Source of the DNA: Microbacterium pygmaeum | GTDB taxonomy: Bacteria > Actinomycetota > Actinomycetes > Actinomycetales > Microbacteriaceae | Length of the DNA stretch: 64,000 nt | NCBI RefSeq assembly: GCF_900100885.1 | Contig: NZ_LT629692.1 | Location: 496,001 to 560,000 of the forward strand | Direction of reading: 5' to 3' | Shown: positions 19,310-27,442 of the stretch, in pieces | Position numbering within the stretch: position 1 is the stretch's first letter | Layout: each line of letters begins with the position of its first letter | Program-made: the position numbers and the translations under genes | The notes under the pieces: generated by a model | Databases searched by the model: none | Seen by the model: the letters and a program-made list of their open reading frames with translations, nothing else | What the model was told of the DNA's origin: nothing

Positions 19310-20755
19310 TCAGCGGCCGCTGCGGCCGAGCTGCGCCGTGCGGCCGAGCTGGGTGGTGATCTCGGAGACCTGGTTGTAGATGGAGCGACGCTCCTTCATC
19401 AACTCGGAGATCTTCTTGTAGGCGTACATGACCGTGGTGTGGTCTCGATTGCCGAACAGCTGCCCGATCTTCGGCAGCGAGAGACTCGTGCGCTCCCGGC
19501 ACAGATACATCGCGATCTGCCGCGCGGTGGCCACGGCCTGCGAACGGCTCGATCCGTAGAGATCGTCGACCGACAGCTTGAAGTACTGCGCGGTCGCGGT
19601 GATGATGTCGGTCGGCGAGATGACGTTGGCGTCGTCCTGATCGATGATGTCGCGCAGCACCGTCTGGGCCAGCGACATATCGAGCGTCGAGCGATTGAGG
19701 CTGGCGAAGGCGGAGACCCGGATCAGCGCGCCCTCGAGTTCGCGGATGTTCGAGGAGACGACGGTGGCGATGTACTCGAGTACCTCGTCGGGAATCTGCA
19801 GCCGCTCGCTCTGCGCCTTCTTGCGGAGGATCGCGATGCGGGTCTCCAGGTCGGGAGCCTGCACGTCGGTGATCAGGCCCCACTCGAATCGGCTGCGCAT
19901 GCGGTCTTCGAAGCCCGTCAGGTGCTTCGGCGGCACATCGCTGGTGATGACGACCTGCTTGTCGTGATCGTGCAGCGTGTTGAACGTATGGAAGAACGCC
20001 TCCTGGGTCTCGGCACGACCCTGCAGGAACTGGATGTCGTCGATGAGGAGGATGTCGACGTCGCGGTATCGAGCCTGGAAGGCGGATCCGCGGTTGTTGG
20101 CGATCGAGTTGATGAAGTCGTTCGTGAACTCTTCGCTGGAGACGTAGCGGACGCGGATGCCGGTGTACAGACTCAGTGCGTAGTCGCCGATCGCGTGAAG
20201 CAGGTGCGTCTTGCCCAGCCCTGAGTCGCCGTAGATGAACAGCGGGTTGTAGGCCTTCGCCGGCGCTTCGGCGACGGCGACCGCCGCCGCGTGGGCGAAT
20301 CGGTTCGACTGCCCGATGACGAAGTTGTCGAAGGTGTACTTCGGGTTCAGGCGGGTGTCGTTGCGAGAAGCGGCCGAAGTGATGTCGGGCTGCTCGTCCA
20401 GTTTCGGGCGCGGATTGAACGGCTGCGAGATCTCCGGAGCGGATGCCGCGGCCGCCTGCACCGCGGAGCTCTGCTGGTGCTCGATGAGTTCGGGGTTCAC
20501 CACGACACGGAAGCTCGAGACGTCATCGTCGCCGACGCGGGCGAGCGCCTCCATGATCGAGGCACGCATCCGCTTGTTGATCTGTGCCGCCGTCAGGTCG
20601 TTGGGCACGTCGAGGTAGAGCGTGCCGCCCATGACTCCCTGCGGTACCGCGAGACTCAGAAATCCCTGCAGCTGTGGTGTGACCCGGTCATCGTGGCCGA
20701 GTTCGACCAGCACGGAGGCCCAGATGGGAACATCCGGATTGTCGTGCGGTGACAT
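19310..20755 (-). CDS. dnaA: Chromosomal replication initiator DnaA
   Basis: 481 aa. Domain I is N-terminal. The AAA+ domain has Walker A GDSGLGKTHLL, Walker B DILLIDDIQFLQG and sensor motifs. The C-terminal DNA-binding domain has the signature GNRDHTTVMYAYKKI. It binds DnaA boxes and melts oriC. A perfect box (20813-20821) lies 58 bp upstream of the start, suggesting autoregulation. The linker (domain II, about 95-140) is short. Confidence 0.98.
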   Translation of the reverse strand: MSPHDNPDVPIWASVLVELGHDDRVTPQLQGFLSLAVPQGVMGGTLYLDVPNDLTAAQINKRMRASIMEALARVGDDDVSSFRVVVNPELIEHQQSSAVQAAAASAPEISQPFNPRPKLDEQPDITSAASRNDTRLNPKYTFDNFVIGQSNRFAHAAAVAVAEAPAKAYNPLFIYGDSGLGKTHLLHAIGDYALSLYTGIRVRYVSSEEFTNDFINSIANNRGSAFQARYRDVDILLIDDIQFLQGRAETQEAFFHTFNTLHDHDKQVVITSDVPPKHLTGFEDRMRSRFEWGLITDVQAPDLETRIAILRKKAQSERLQIPDEVLEYIATVVSSNIRELEGALIRVSAFASLNRSTLDMSLAQTVLRDIIDQDDANVISPTDIITATAQYFKLSVDDLYGSSRSQAVATARQIAMYLCRERTSLSLPKIGQLFGNRDHTTVMYAYKKISELMKERRSIYNQVSEITTQLGRTAQLGRSGR

Positions 20756-21093
20756 GGCCCCCCCGGGAGAATCGGTACGCCGCGGGCTCTCACGGAGTGG
20801 ACACGCCGGGCCTGTGGATAACTGCCCGAGCCACGCTAGTTCGCGGGCGTCGTGGGAGCAAACTCCACTGTAGGACCGCCGCGCGTGTCATTGCCACGTG
20901 TCTGGGAATCTGTTGGGCATAATGATCGGCGACCTGTGCCGGTTTGAGTTCTCCGGCGTTTGGACGTAGCCTAAATCGGTTGACTTATGCCCTCGTGGCA
21001 GTCCCGCTACCCTTTCGTCTCGGTCGAGCATCCGTCGATATCGAAACCTCGATTTCGAACCAGCACCGTGACTCCTGATCCGGAAGTGATCTC
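20756..21093. promoter_or_regulatory. dnaA-rpmH divergent promoter region with DnaA box
   Basis: 338 bp without a gene. A perfect TGTGGATAA box is at 20813-20821, on the dnaA side. An extended -10-like TGGGCATAAT (20914-20923) could drive rpmH. No terminator or other conserved element was seen. Confidence 0.55.
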
Positions 21094-21231
21094 ATGACCA
21101 AGCGTACGTTCCAGCCCAACAACCGCCGTCGCGCCAAGAAGCACGGCTTCCGCGCCCGCATGCGCACGCGCGCCGGTCGCGGCATCCTGGCGGCTCGCCG
21201 CGCCAAGGGCCGCACCGAGCTGTCGGCCTGA
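21094..21231 (+). CDS. rpmH: Ribosomal protein bL34
   Basis: 45 aa, extremely basic. MTKRTFQPNNRRRAKKHGF and RMRTRAGRGILAARRAKGR are diagnostic for bL34, a protein of the large ribosomal subunit. It is the first gene of the rightward rpmH-rnpA-yidD-yidC-khpB-rsmG block, 9 bp before rnpA. Confidence 0.98.
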   Translation: MTKRTFQPNNRRRAKKHGFRARMRTRAGRGILAARRAKGRTELSA

Positions 21232-21240
21232 TTTCGCGCG

Positions 21241-21579
21241 GTGCTCGCCAGGCCGAACCGACTCACCCGCGGGGCGGAGTACAAGGCCGTCGTCCGCAGG
21301 GGCAGTCGCTGCGCCAGCGTGAACACCGTCACGTACGTGCTGCCGGCATCCGCGGATGATCGTGCGACGAGGTTCGGCTTCATCGTGAGCAAGCAGGTCG
21401 GCTCAGCCGTGGTTCGCAACACCATCCGGCGAAGGCTGAAGGCTGTCTGCCTTGAGGCGCTGCCGAGCGTCCGACCGGGAACAGAGGTTGTGATCCGCGC
21501 GCTGCCCGGTGCCGCAGACGCCGCGTTCTCGGATCTGCGTGCCGAAGTCACCCGATGCCTGGCCCGGAGGGCCGCATGA
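21241..21579 (+). CDS. rnpA: Ribonuclease P protein component
   Basis: 112 aa from GTG 21241. The RNR-type signature is present as SAVVRNTIRRRLKAVCLEAL. It is the basic protein cofactor of RNase P, which matures tRNA 5' ends. Its stop overlaps the yidD start by four bases (ATGA). Confidence 0.96.
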   Translation: MLARPNRLTRGAEYKAVVRRGSRCASVNTVTYVLPASADDRATRFGFIVSKQVGSAVVRNTIRRRLKAVCLEALPSVRPGTEVVIRALPGAADAAFSDLRAEVTRCLARRAA

Positions 21580-21938
21580 GCGCCTCGACACTCCCGGTGT
21601 CGGCCACCGGGGACGGCCGGCTGGCGGCATCCGATCTCGCCCGCTTCCTTCCGCTGGTTCCGCGCAACGCCGCGTTGAGCTTGCTCCATGGTTACCGTGC
21701 GACGATCTCTCATACATATGGGGACGTCTGCAAGTACTACCCCTCGTGCTCGGCTTACGCCGTGGGCGCTGTGCAGCAGCACGGTGCAGTGAAAGGCTCC
21801 GCTCTGGCGGCGGCCCGGATCGCCCGCTGCCATCCGTGGGCGAGGGGTGGCATCGACGATGTGCCTCCGCACAAAGACTTCCGGTACGAGCTGACCCCGC
21901 GGGGCTTCGTCGTACCCGTCCCCCTTGGAAAGGACTGA
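21576..21938 (+). CDS. yidD: Membrane protein insertion efficiency factor YidD
   Basis: 120 aa from ATG 21576, which overlaps the rnpA stop. The family core YRATISHTYGDVCKYYPSCSAYA and the RCHPWARGGIDDVP motif are clear. YidD helps YidC-dependent insertion at the inner face of the membrane. The N-terminal 30 residues are longer than in many homologues. Confidence 0.93.
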   Translation: MSASTLPVSATGDGRLAASDLARFLPLVPRNAALSLLHGYRATISHTYGDVCKYYPSCSAYAVGAVQQHGAVKGSALAAARIARCHPWARGGIDDVPPHKDFRYELTPRGFVVPVPLGKD

Positions 21939-21941
21939 TCC

Positions 21942-23045
21942 GTGCCGGATCTGATCGGAATCATCCTGTGGCCCCTCAAGTGGGCCGTCGAGCTTGTGCT
22001 GGTGGCGTGGCACGCACTCTTCACCTTCGTCGGGCTTCCGGCGGCCGCAGGCATCACCTGGGTGCTGGCGATCGTGGGTCTGGTGCTCGTCGTGCGCTCT
22101 GCGCTGATCCCGCTGTTCGTCAAGCAGATCAAGAGCCAGCGCAAGATGATGGAAATAGCCCCTGAACTGCGGAAAATCCAGGAGAAGTACAAGGGCAAGA
22201 AGGACCAGCTCTCTCGTGAGGCGATGAGCCGCGAGACGATGGGCCTGTACAAGAAGAACGGCACGTCGCCGGTCTCCGGCTGCTTGCCGCTCCTGGTGCA
22301 GATGCCGGTGTTCTTCGCGCTCTTCAGCGTGCTCAATGACGTGAGCAAGCACGCGAAGGCCGGCATCGGCGGCGTCGGGCCGATGAGTCCGGAGCTGACC
22401 GAGGAGTTCTACAACGCCAAGCTGTTCGGGGTCGCGTCGCTGCATGACACGCTCATCGGCGCGTGGGAGGCGCAGGCGCCGGGATGGCAGGTGACCGTCG
22501 GCATCCTGCTGGTGCTGGTCGTCCTCATGATCGCATCGCAGTTCCTGACGCAGCTCCAGATCATCTCGAAGAACCTGTCGCCCGAGGCCAAGACCGGCCA
22601 GGCGTACCAGATGCAGAAGATCATGCTCTACGTCCTTCCCTTCGCGTTCGTCTTCTCGGGTGTCTTCTTCCCACTCGGCGTCGTCATCTACTGGTTCACC
22701 AGCAACCTGTGGACGATGGGTCAGCAGTTCATGGTGATCCGCAACATGCCCACGCCCGGTTCAGAGGCGGCGAAGACGCGCGAGGAGCGCCTCGCCCGCA
22801 AGGGCAAGGCCATCGACTCGTCCGGCAAGATCATTCCGATCGAGAAGTACCAGGCCGAGCAGCAGCGTCTGTACGAAGAGGCGGAGCGTGCGAAGGCCGC
22901 GACACCGAAGCGCCAACAGCCCGTTGGCAAGCAGCGCGCGAAGAAGCAGGGCCAGAAGCCTGCCGGTGCGCCCGGAGGCGCGGCAGGACCGAAGGACGCC
23001 TCGCCGAGGAGCGGTTCGGCGGATTCTGCGCCGAGCACGTCCTGA
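21942..23045 (+). CDS. yidC: Membrane protein insertase YidC
   Basis: 367 aa from GTG 21942 with GGAAAGGA upstream. It has five main membrane segments, the hydrophilic-groove arginine in the VRSALIPLFVKQIKSQRKM helix, and the conserved MPVFFALFSVL and GVVIYWFTSNLWTMGQQ segments. The C-terminus is a long basic tail rich in Lys and Gln, which by family knowledge contacts the ribosome. It inserts membrane proteins alone or with Sec. Confidence 0.96.
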   Translation: MPDLIGIILWPLKWAVELVLVAWHALFTFVGLPAAAGITWVLAIVGLVLVVRSALIPLFVKQIKSQRKMMEIAPELRKIQEKYKGKKDQLSREAMSRETMGLYKKNGTSPVSGCLPLLVQMPVFFALFSVLNDVSKHAKAGIGGVGPMSPELTEEFYNAKLFGVASLHDTLIGAWEAQAPGWQVTVGILLVLVVLMIASQFLTQLQIISKNLSPEAKTGQAYQMQKIMLYVLPFAFVFSGVFFPLGVVIYWFTSNLWTMGQQFMVIRNMPTPGSEAAKTREERLARKGKAIDSSGKIIPIEKYQAEQQRLYEEAERAKAATPKRQQPVGKQRAKKQGQKPAGAPGGAAGPKDASPRSGSADSAPSTS

Positions 23046-23091
23046 CTCTTCTCGTCCCCCCTCCCCCTCCCAATCGATACCGAGGACTCCG

Positions 23092-23613
23092 ATGACCACT
23101 ACGCCTGACGCCTCTGCCGTGACGGACGTCCACCCCGAGCGCACCGACGCCACGGTCGAGCAGCTCGAGCAGGAGGGTGACGTCGCAGCGGATTTCCTCG
23201 AAGAGCTGCTGGACATCACCGACATCGACGGCGACCTAGCGCTGGACGTCCGATCCGGACGTGCATACGTGTCGCTCGAGTCGGAGGAATCGACCTCATT
23301 GTCCCTTCTCGCTGCGCCCGAGACCGTGCAGGCGCTGCAGGAATTGACGCGGATCGCGGTGCAGAACCGCACCGGTCGCTTTTCCCGGCTGATCCTCGAC
23401 GTCGCCGGGTCGCGCAACACGCGCCAGCGTGAACTGGAGACCCTGGTCGATCGCGCAGTCGCCCGCATCGAAGAGGGTGCCTCGCAGGCGTCGCTTCCTG
23501 CGATGTCGAGCTACGAGCGCAAGCTGGTTCACGACATCGTCGCCGACCGCGGCTTCGTTTCGGAGTCATACGGCGAAGGCGCCGACCGCCACACGGTCAT
23601 CAGCCGCGGCTGA
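23092..23613 (+). CDS. khpB: Jag/KhpB-type R3H domain RNA-binding protein
   Basis: 173 aa from ATG 23092. A KH-like domain (FLEELLDITDIDGDLALDV) is followed by the R3H domain, whose core is SSYERKLVHDIVADRGFVSESYGEG. The family binds RNA and affects cell-wall and division regulation. It lacks the N-terminal Jag domain of Firmicutes, which is normal for actinobacteria. Confidence 0.93.
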   Translation: MTTTPDASAVTDVHPERTDATVEQLEQEGDVAADFLEELLDITDIDGDLALDVRSGRAYVSLESEESTSLSLLAAPETVQALQELTRIAVQNRTGRFSRLILDVAGSRNTRQRELETLVDRAVARIEEGASQASLPAMSSYERKLVHDIVADRGFVSESYGEGADRHTVISRG

Positions 23614-23629
23614 CGTCGGCGAACAGTCA

Positions 23630-23645
23630 CGTTTCACGTGAAACA
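23630..23645. promoter_or_regulatory. parS site 1
   Basis: CGTTTCACGTGAAACA matches the bacterial parS consensus TGTTNCACGTGAAACA at 15 of 16 positions. It lies directly upstream of the rsmG start, so ParB binding here could affect rsmG expression. Confidence 0.93.
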
Positions 23646-23648
23646 TCG

Positions 23649-24281
23649 ATGATCGACGTAGAGCGGGAACCCGCTGTCGCTGCAGCGATCTTCGGCGATC
23701 GCATCGCGGTGGCACGGCGGTTCGCCGAGGCGCTCGGGCAGCACGGCGAAGCGCGCGGTCTGATCGGTCCCCTCGAACCGCCGCGGCTGTGGACGCGACA
23801 CATTCTCAACAGCGCCGTCATCGCGCCGTTGTTCAATGGGCGCGTGGGTGACATCGGCACGGGTGCGGGTCTGCCGGGGCTGGTCCTGGCCATCGCGCGT
23901 CCCGACGTCGAGTGGATCCTGATCGAGCCGATGGAGCGCCGCATCGCGTGGTTGAACGAGCAGGTGCAGGAGCTCGGGTTGTCGAATACCGAGGTGGTTC
24001 GCGCCCGCGGTGAGGATTGGCGCGGCGGCCCGACGCTGGATGCGGTGACCGCACGCGCTGTCAGTGCGCTGCGCACGCTGATCCCGTTGACTGCTCCCCT
24101 GGTGCGCGACGGCGGCGAACTCATACTCATGAAGGGTGCGAATGCCGGAGCCGAGATCGAGGAGGCGGAGAAGCAGATTCGCAAGTTCCGTTTGAGTGAC
24201 GTGCGGGTCGAGGTCGTGGGCGCCGAGTATCTGGCCGAACCCACGCGCGTGGTGCGTGCGACGGTGCGCGCTCCCCGCTGA
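23649..24281 (+). CDS. rsmG: 16S rRNA (guanine-N7)-methyltransferase RsmG (GidB)
   Basis: 210 aa. The SAM-binding motif is GDIGTGAGLPGLVLA, followed by the acidic motif II (DVEWILIEPMERR) and the ARAVSALRTLIPLT segment. It methylates G527 of 16S rRNA; loss gives low-level streptomycin resistance in many bacteria. It begins three bases after a parS site. No strong ribosome binding site is visible because that space is occupied by parS. Confidence 0.96.
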   Translation: MIDVEREPAVAAAIFGDRIAVARRFAEALGQHGEARGLIGPLEPPRLWTRHILNSAVIAPLFNGRVGDIGTGAGLPGLVLAIARPDVEWILIEPMERRIAWLNEQVQELGLSNTEVVRARGEDWRGGPTLDAVTARAVSALRTLIPLTAPLVRDGGELILMKGANAGAEIEEAEKQIRKFRLSDVRVEVVGAEYLAEPTRVVRATVRAPR

Positions 24282-24424
24282 TCGAGCCCCACCCCCTCGC
24301 CGATCGAGCGCGGACCCCTCGCCGATCGAGTAGGTGCGCCAGCGCCGTATCGAGATCCGCCCGCCTCGATCCACCGTTGATCGACTCAGCGCGTCAGCGC
24401 CGTATCGCGATCCGCCCGGGCTGA

Positions 24425-24440
24425 TGTTCCACGTGAAACA
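24425..24440. promoter_or_regulatory. parS site 2
   Basis: TGTTCCACGTGAAACA, a full match to TGTTNCACGTGAAACA. It lies in the rsmG-parA gap. Confidence 0.95.
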
Positions 24441-24580
24441 TCCGCGATCGATTTCTCGCGTCTCGCCCGAGCCGCCCACCGACTCCTGCACAGCCGGCCT
24501 GGGTGTGGCTTCCATCCTCCGGGTCACCGCTAACGACCCAACCTGTCTGCCGGCGCCGACACTCTGAGCGCACGCCCTTC

Positions 24581-24860
24581 ATGTACATCTTCGAATGCAG
24601 TAACCACTCGACGTACGTCGGCAGCACCTGGAACCTCGATGGTCGCGTCGAGCAGCACGACATGGGGAAGGCGTCGAGTACACCGAGACTCGCCGCCCGG
24701 TGCGGTTGCTGTACTTGGAGGAGTACGCGCGAATTGGCGAGGCGTTCGCGCGTGAGAAGCATGTGCAGGGATGAAGTCGCGCGAAGCGACTCGCTTTCGT
24801 GCACGCGCAACCTGAACGGCTGCCCGAGTTGAGCAAGAGTTCGAACTGGGGGCATCGCGA
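24581..24860 (+). pseudogene. GIY-YIG nuclease-domain protein, decayed
   Basis: From ATG 24581 the reading MYIFECSNHSTYVGSTWNLD then GRVEQHDMG is the start of a small GIY-YIG domain. At the G-run 24664-24667 one base is missing. The next frame then continues GVEYTETRRPVRLLYLEEYA, RIGEAFAREKHVQG. A TGA at 24772-24774 stands where the family has tryptophan (WSRAKR), and the codons after it read SRAKR in the same frame. So there is one frameshift and one nonsense change. Small GIY-YIG proteins of this type are common and poorly understood. The end is approximate. Confidence 0.8.
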
Positions 24861-25029
24861 TGAACCTCGTGAGCTCCACGTCGCTGCTGGGTGTGGTCTC
24901 GATACGCGCGAGCGCGCTACTCGACCAGCGGGGGTTCGGAATTGCTGACCGCCGCACTGGGTTTGGCACCGCCCGCCTGCGCTTCGGTGTTCGAGTAGGC
25001 GCGATAGCACTGTATCGACAAGCTGTGCC

Positions 25030-25045
25030 CGTTTCACGTGAAACA
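25030..25045. promoter_or_regulatory. parS site 3
   Basis: CGTTTCACGTGAAACA, 15 of 16 consensus positions, in the rsmG-parA gap. Confidence 0.93.
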
Positions 25046-25134
25046 CACTGGTCGCGATACGCCCTGGCGCGCTACTCGATCAGCGCTTCCGTGATCGAGT
25101 AGGCGCACGAGCCGTATCGAGATCTGATCAGGAC

Positions 25135-25150
25135 CGTTTCACGTGAAACA
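25135..25150. promoter_or_regulatory. parS site 4
   Basis: CGTTTCACGTGAAACA, 15 of 16 consensus positions, 105 bp after site 3. Confidence 0.93.
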
Positions 25151-25294
25151 CTTGGGCGTTTCGATGCGCCGCTGGCGCGCTTGTCGACCAGCGGTGACGC
25201 GGAATCGCTACCGCGGGACTGGTTCGGCTACCGCTCGTCAGCGCTTCCGGTGATCGAGTAGGCGCGCCAGCGCCGTAGCGAGGTCATCCGACAC

Positions 25295-25310
25295 TGTTTC
25301 ACGTGAAACA
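25295..25310. promoter_or_regulatory. parS site 5
   Basis: TGTTTCACGTGAAACA, full consensus, flanked on both sides by the palindromic repeats. Confidence 0.95.
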
Positions 25311-25444
25311 TAGACGTGCCGATGCGCCGCTGGCGCGCTACTCGACCAGCGTCGTCCGGCGATCGAGTACGCGCCGGCGCTCCTCGACCAGCGGTGGTCC
25401 GGCTATGCCGGCGGCGCGCGGAAGGGGGAGGGGAGGGTCGCAGG

Positions 25445-25450
25445 TAGAGT
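25445..25450 (+). promoter_or_regulatory. Candidate -10 element for parA transcript
   Basis: TAGAGT fits TANNNT. A start about 7 nt downstream would place ATG 25459 of a 12-codon ORF at the 5' end of the mRNA. No convincing -35 is seen. Confidence 0.35.
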
Positions 25451-25458
25451 GGAGAGCG

Positions 25459-25497
25459 ATGTCCATCGGTGCGCCAAAGGGAGTGTGTTTCACGTGA
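25459..25497 (+). CDS. Possible 12-residue leader ORF before parA
   Basis: MSIGAPKGVCFT, ending in a TGA (25495-25497) inside parS site 6. The TGA overlaps GTG 25494, a possible parA start, in a GTGA arrangement, so leader translation could couple to parA. A -10 box at 25445 would make the leader mRNA leaderless. Direct evidence is only position and overlap; it may be fortuitous. Confidence 0.3.
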   Translation: MSIGAPKGVCFT

Positions 25498-25501
25498 AAC
25501 A
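25486..25501. promoter_or_regulatory. parS site 6, overlapping the parA start
   Basis: TGTTTCACGTGAAACA, full consensus. It covers both candidate GTG starts of parA (25485 and 25494), so ParB bound here could repress the parAB operon. Confidence 0.95.
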
Positions 25502-26462
25502 GCCCGAGAACCCCGCACCCGCGGCACCCTTCTCGCTTGACGACACCCCACTCGCACGCGAACTCGCCGATCTCACGGCCCGCCGTCGCTCGCTCGAGGC
25601 CGTGACTGTCGAACTTTCCGGCCGCACTCGTGTCATCACCGTCTCCAACCAGAAGGGCGGCGTCGGGAAGACCACGACGACCGTCAACATCGCGGCATCC
25701 CTCGCCTCGGTGGGGGCGCGGGTGCTGGTGATCGACCTGGATCCGCAAGGAAACGCCTCCACCGCTCTCGGTGTGCCGCATACCGCAGACATCCCGAGCA
25801 TCTACGACGTGCTGATCGATGACTTCCCGATCGCCGACATCGTCCAAACCAGCCCCGAGTCGCCGAATCTGCTGTGTGCGCCCAGCACGATCCACCTCGC
25901 CGGTGCCGAGATCGAGCTCGTCTCCCAAGTGGCGCGCGAGCACCGACTGCGGACCGCGCTCGACGAGTACCTGAGCTCGCTGACCGAGCGCCTCGACTTC
26001 GTGCTGATCGATTGCCCGCCCTCACTCGGACTGCTGACGATCAACGCCTTCGCCGCCGCGAACGAGCTGCTGATCCCGATTCAGTGCGAGTACTACGCGC
26101 TGGAGGGCCTGAGCCAGCTGCTCGGAACGGTCCGGATGATCCAGAAGCACCTGAATCCAGGTCTCCGCCTGTCGACGATCCTGCTCACGATGTACGACGG
26201 CCGGACCCGTCTGGCCCAGCAGGTCGCCGAGGAGGTGCGCGAACACTTTCCGAACGAGGTGCTGCGCACCGTGATCCCGCGATCCGTACGAGTGTCCGAG
26301 GCGCCGAGCTTCGGTCAGACGGTGATCGCCTACGACGGCGCGTCCGCAGGTGCCGTCGCGTACCGCGAGGCGGCCGTGGAGATCATCCAACGCGATGCGG
26401 CGGATGCTGCACCCCAGACATCCGGCGGCGCATCGGCGCCCGAGAACGAAGGAGCCTCCTGA
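25494..26462 (+). CDS. parA: Chromosome partitioning ATPase ParA
   Basis: About 322 aa. The deviant Walker A motif is KGGVGKTTTTVN, with DLDPQGNASTALG and the switch region DFVLIDCPPSLGLLT. ParA binds DNA nonspecifically and moves ParB-parS complexes. Start choice: GTG 25494 has AAAGGGAG (25476-25483) ten bases upstream; GTG 25485 has only one base of spacing. GTG 25449 overlaps the putative -10 box. The gene ends in TGATG overlap with parB. Confidence 0.95.
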   Translation: MKQPENPAPAAPFSLDDTPLARELADLTARRRSLEAVTVELSGRTRVITVSNQKGGVGKTTTTVNIAASLASVGARVLVIDLDPQGNASTALGVPHTADIPSIYDVLIDDFPIADIVQTSPESPNLLCAPSTIHLAGAEIELVSQVAREHRLRTALDEYLSSLTERLDFVLIDCPPSLGLLTINAFAAANELLIPIQCEYYALEGLSQLLGTVRMIQKHLNPGLRLSTILLTMYDGRTRLAQQVAEEVREHFPNEVLRTVIPRSVRVSEAPSFGQTVIAYDGASAGAVAYREAAVEIIQRDAADAAPQTSGGASAPENEGAS

Positions 26463-27442
26463 TGGCCAAGCGAACAGGCCTGGGTCGAGGCATCGGCGCC
26501 CTCATCCCAACGAGCGAGCAGACCGAAGCGCGTCCTGTCGATGTGTTCTTCCCCGGCGCGTCCCTCGAGAGAACCCCCACGGCCGCGCCCGATGAGGCGG
26601 TCATCGCCGACGAGCCGGCACCAGACCTCGTCGAGGTGCCCGGCGCGCGGCTGATCCACGTCGATCCGCACGTGATCGTTCCGAACCCGCGGCAGCCGCG
26701 GACGATCTTCGACGAGGACGACCTCGCCGAGCTGGTGCACAGCGTTCGCGAGTTCGGGGTGCTGCAGCCCGTCGTCGTACGTGACGTGGGGGATGGCACC
26801 TATGAACTCATCATGGGCGAGCGCCGTACCCGCGCGGCTCGTGAGGCCGGGCTCGAGACGATCCCGGCTGTCGTCCGCGACACCGCCGACGAGCACCTGC
26901 TGCGTGACGCGCTCCTGGAGAACCTGCACCGATCCGAGCTCAACCCACTGGAGGAAGCGTCGGCCTACCAGCAGCTCCTCGCCGACTTCGGCATCACGCA
27001 GGAGGAGCTTGCCACCCGCATCGGCCGGTCACGGCCGCAGATCAGCAACACGATCCGTCTCCTCAAGCTGCCGCTGCCGGTTCAGCAGCGCGTCGCTGCC
27101 GGTGTGCTCAGCGCAGGGCACGCCCGCGCCATCCTGTCTCTGGATGACGCAGGTGCGATGCAGCGCCTGGCGGACAAGATCGTCAACGAGGACCTCTCGG
27201 TCCGCGCAGCGGAAGCAGCGGCCAAGACGACGGATGCTGGCCGACTGCGCCCCTCGAAGCCTCAAGCCGGAGCACGACGGGCACACCTCGACGAGCTCGC
27301 AGACCGCCTGGGAGACCGTTTGAACACCCGGGTGAAGATCGCGCTCGGTGCCAGAAAAGGCCAGATCAGCATTGATTTCGCCAGCATTCAGGATCTGAAT
27401 CGCATCCTGGAGGAGCTTGGCGACACCGGCTACAACTCCTGA
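26462..27442 (+). CDS. parB: Chromosome partitioning protein ParB
   Basis: 326 aa. The N-terminus AKRTGLGRGIGALIP is the ParA-interacting segment. The CTP-binding/N-domain carries the GERRTRAAREAGL box and ENLHRSELNPLEEA. The helix-turn-helix is in TQEELATRIGRSRPQISNTI and a C-terminal dimerisation domain follows. ParB loads at parS and spreads as a CTP-dependent clamp. Its ATG shares a base with the parA stop. Six parS sites lie just upstream. Confidence 0.97.
   Translation: MAKRTGLGRGIGALIPTSEQTEARPVDVFFPGASLERTPTAAPDEAVIADEPAPDLVEVPGARLIHVDPHVIVPNPRQPRTIFDEDDLAELVHSVREFGVLQPVVVRDVGDGTYELIMGERRTRAAREAGLETIPAVVRDTADEHLLRDALLENLHRSELNPLEEASAYQQLLADFGITQEELATRIGRSRPQISNTIRLLKLPLPVQQRVAAGVLSAGHARAILSLDDAGAMQRLADKIVNEDLSVRAAEAAAKTTDAGRLRPSKPQAGARRAHLDELADRLGDRLNTRVKIALGARKGQISIDFASIQDLNRILEELGDTGYNS

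Larger units (their letters stand above)
24282..25484. repeat. Cluster of palindromic intergenic repeats in the rsmG-parA gap
   Basis: A 1.2 kb stretch without an intact gene. A unit of about 33-36 bp with the core CGCCAGCGCCGTATCGAGAT, or its reverse complement, recurs at about 24323-24357, 24377-24413, 24897-24930, 25051-25085, 25091-25130, 25159-25194, 25249-25286, 25319-25351 and 25361-25393. Copies occur in both orientations and differ by a few bases, like REP elements. Interleaved are five parS sites and a decayed GIY-YIG gene. Confidence 0.75.

Noticed and set aside
24282..25484. Repeat cluster as a CRISPR array
   Set aside because: Copies are in both orientations with irregular spacing and no cas genes nearby.
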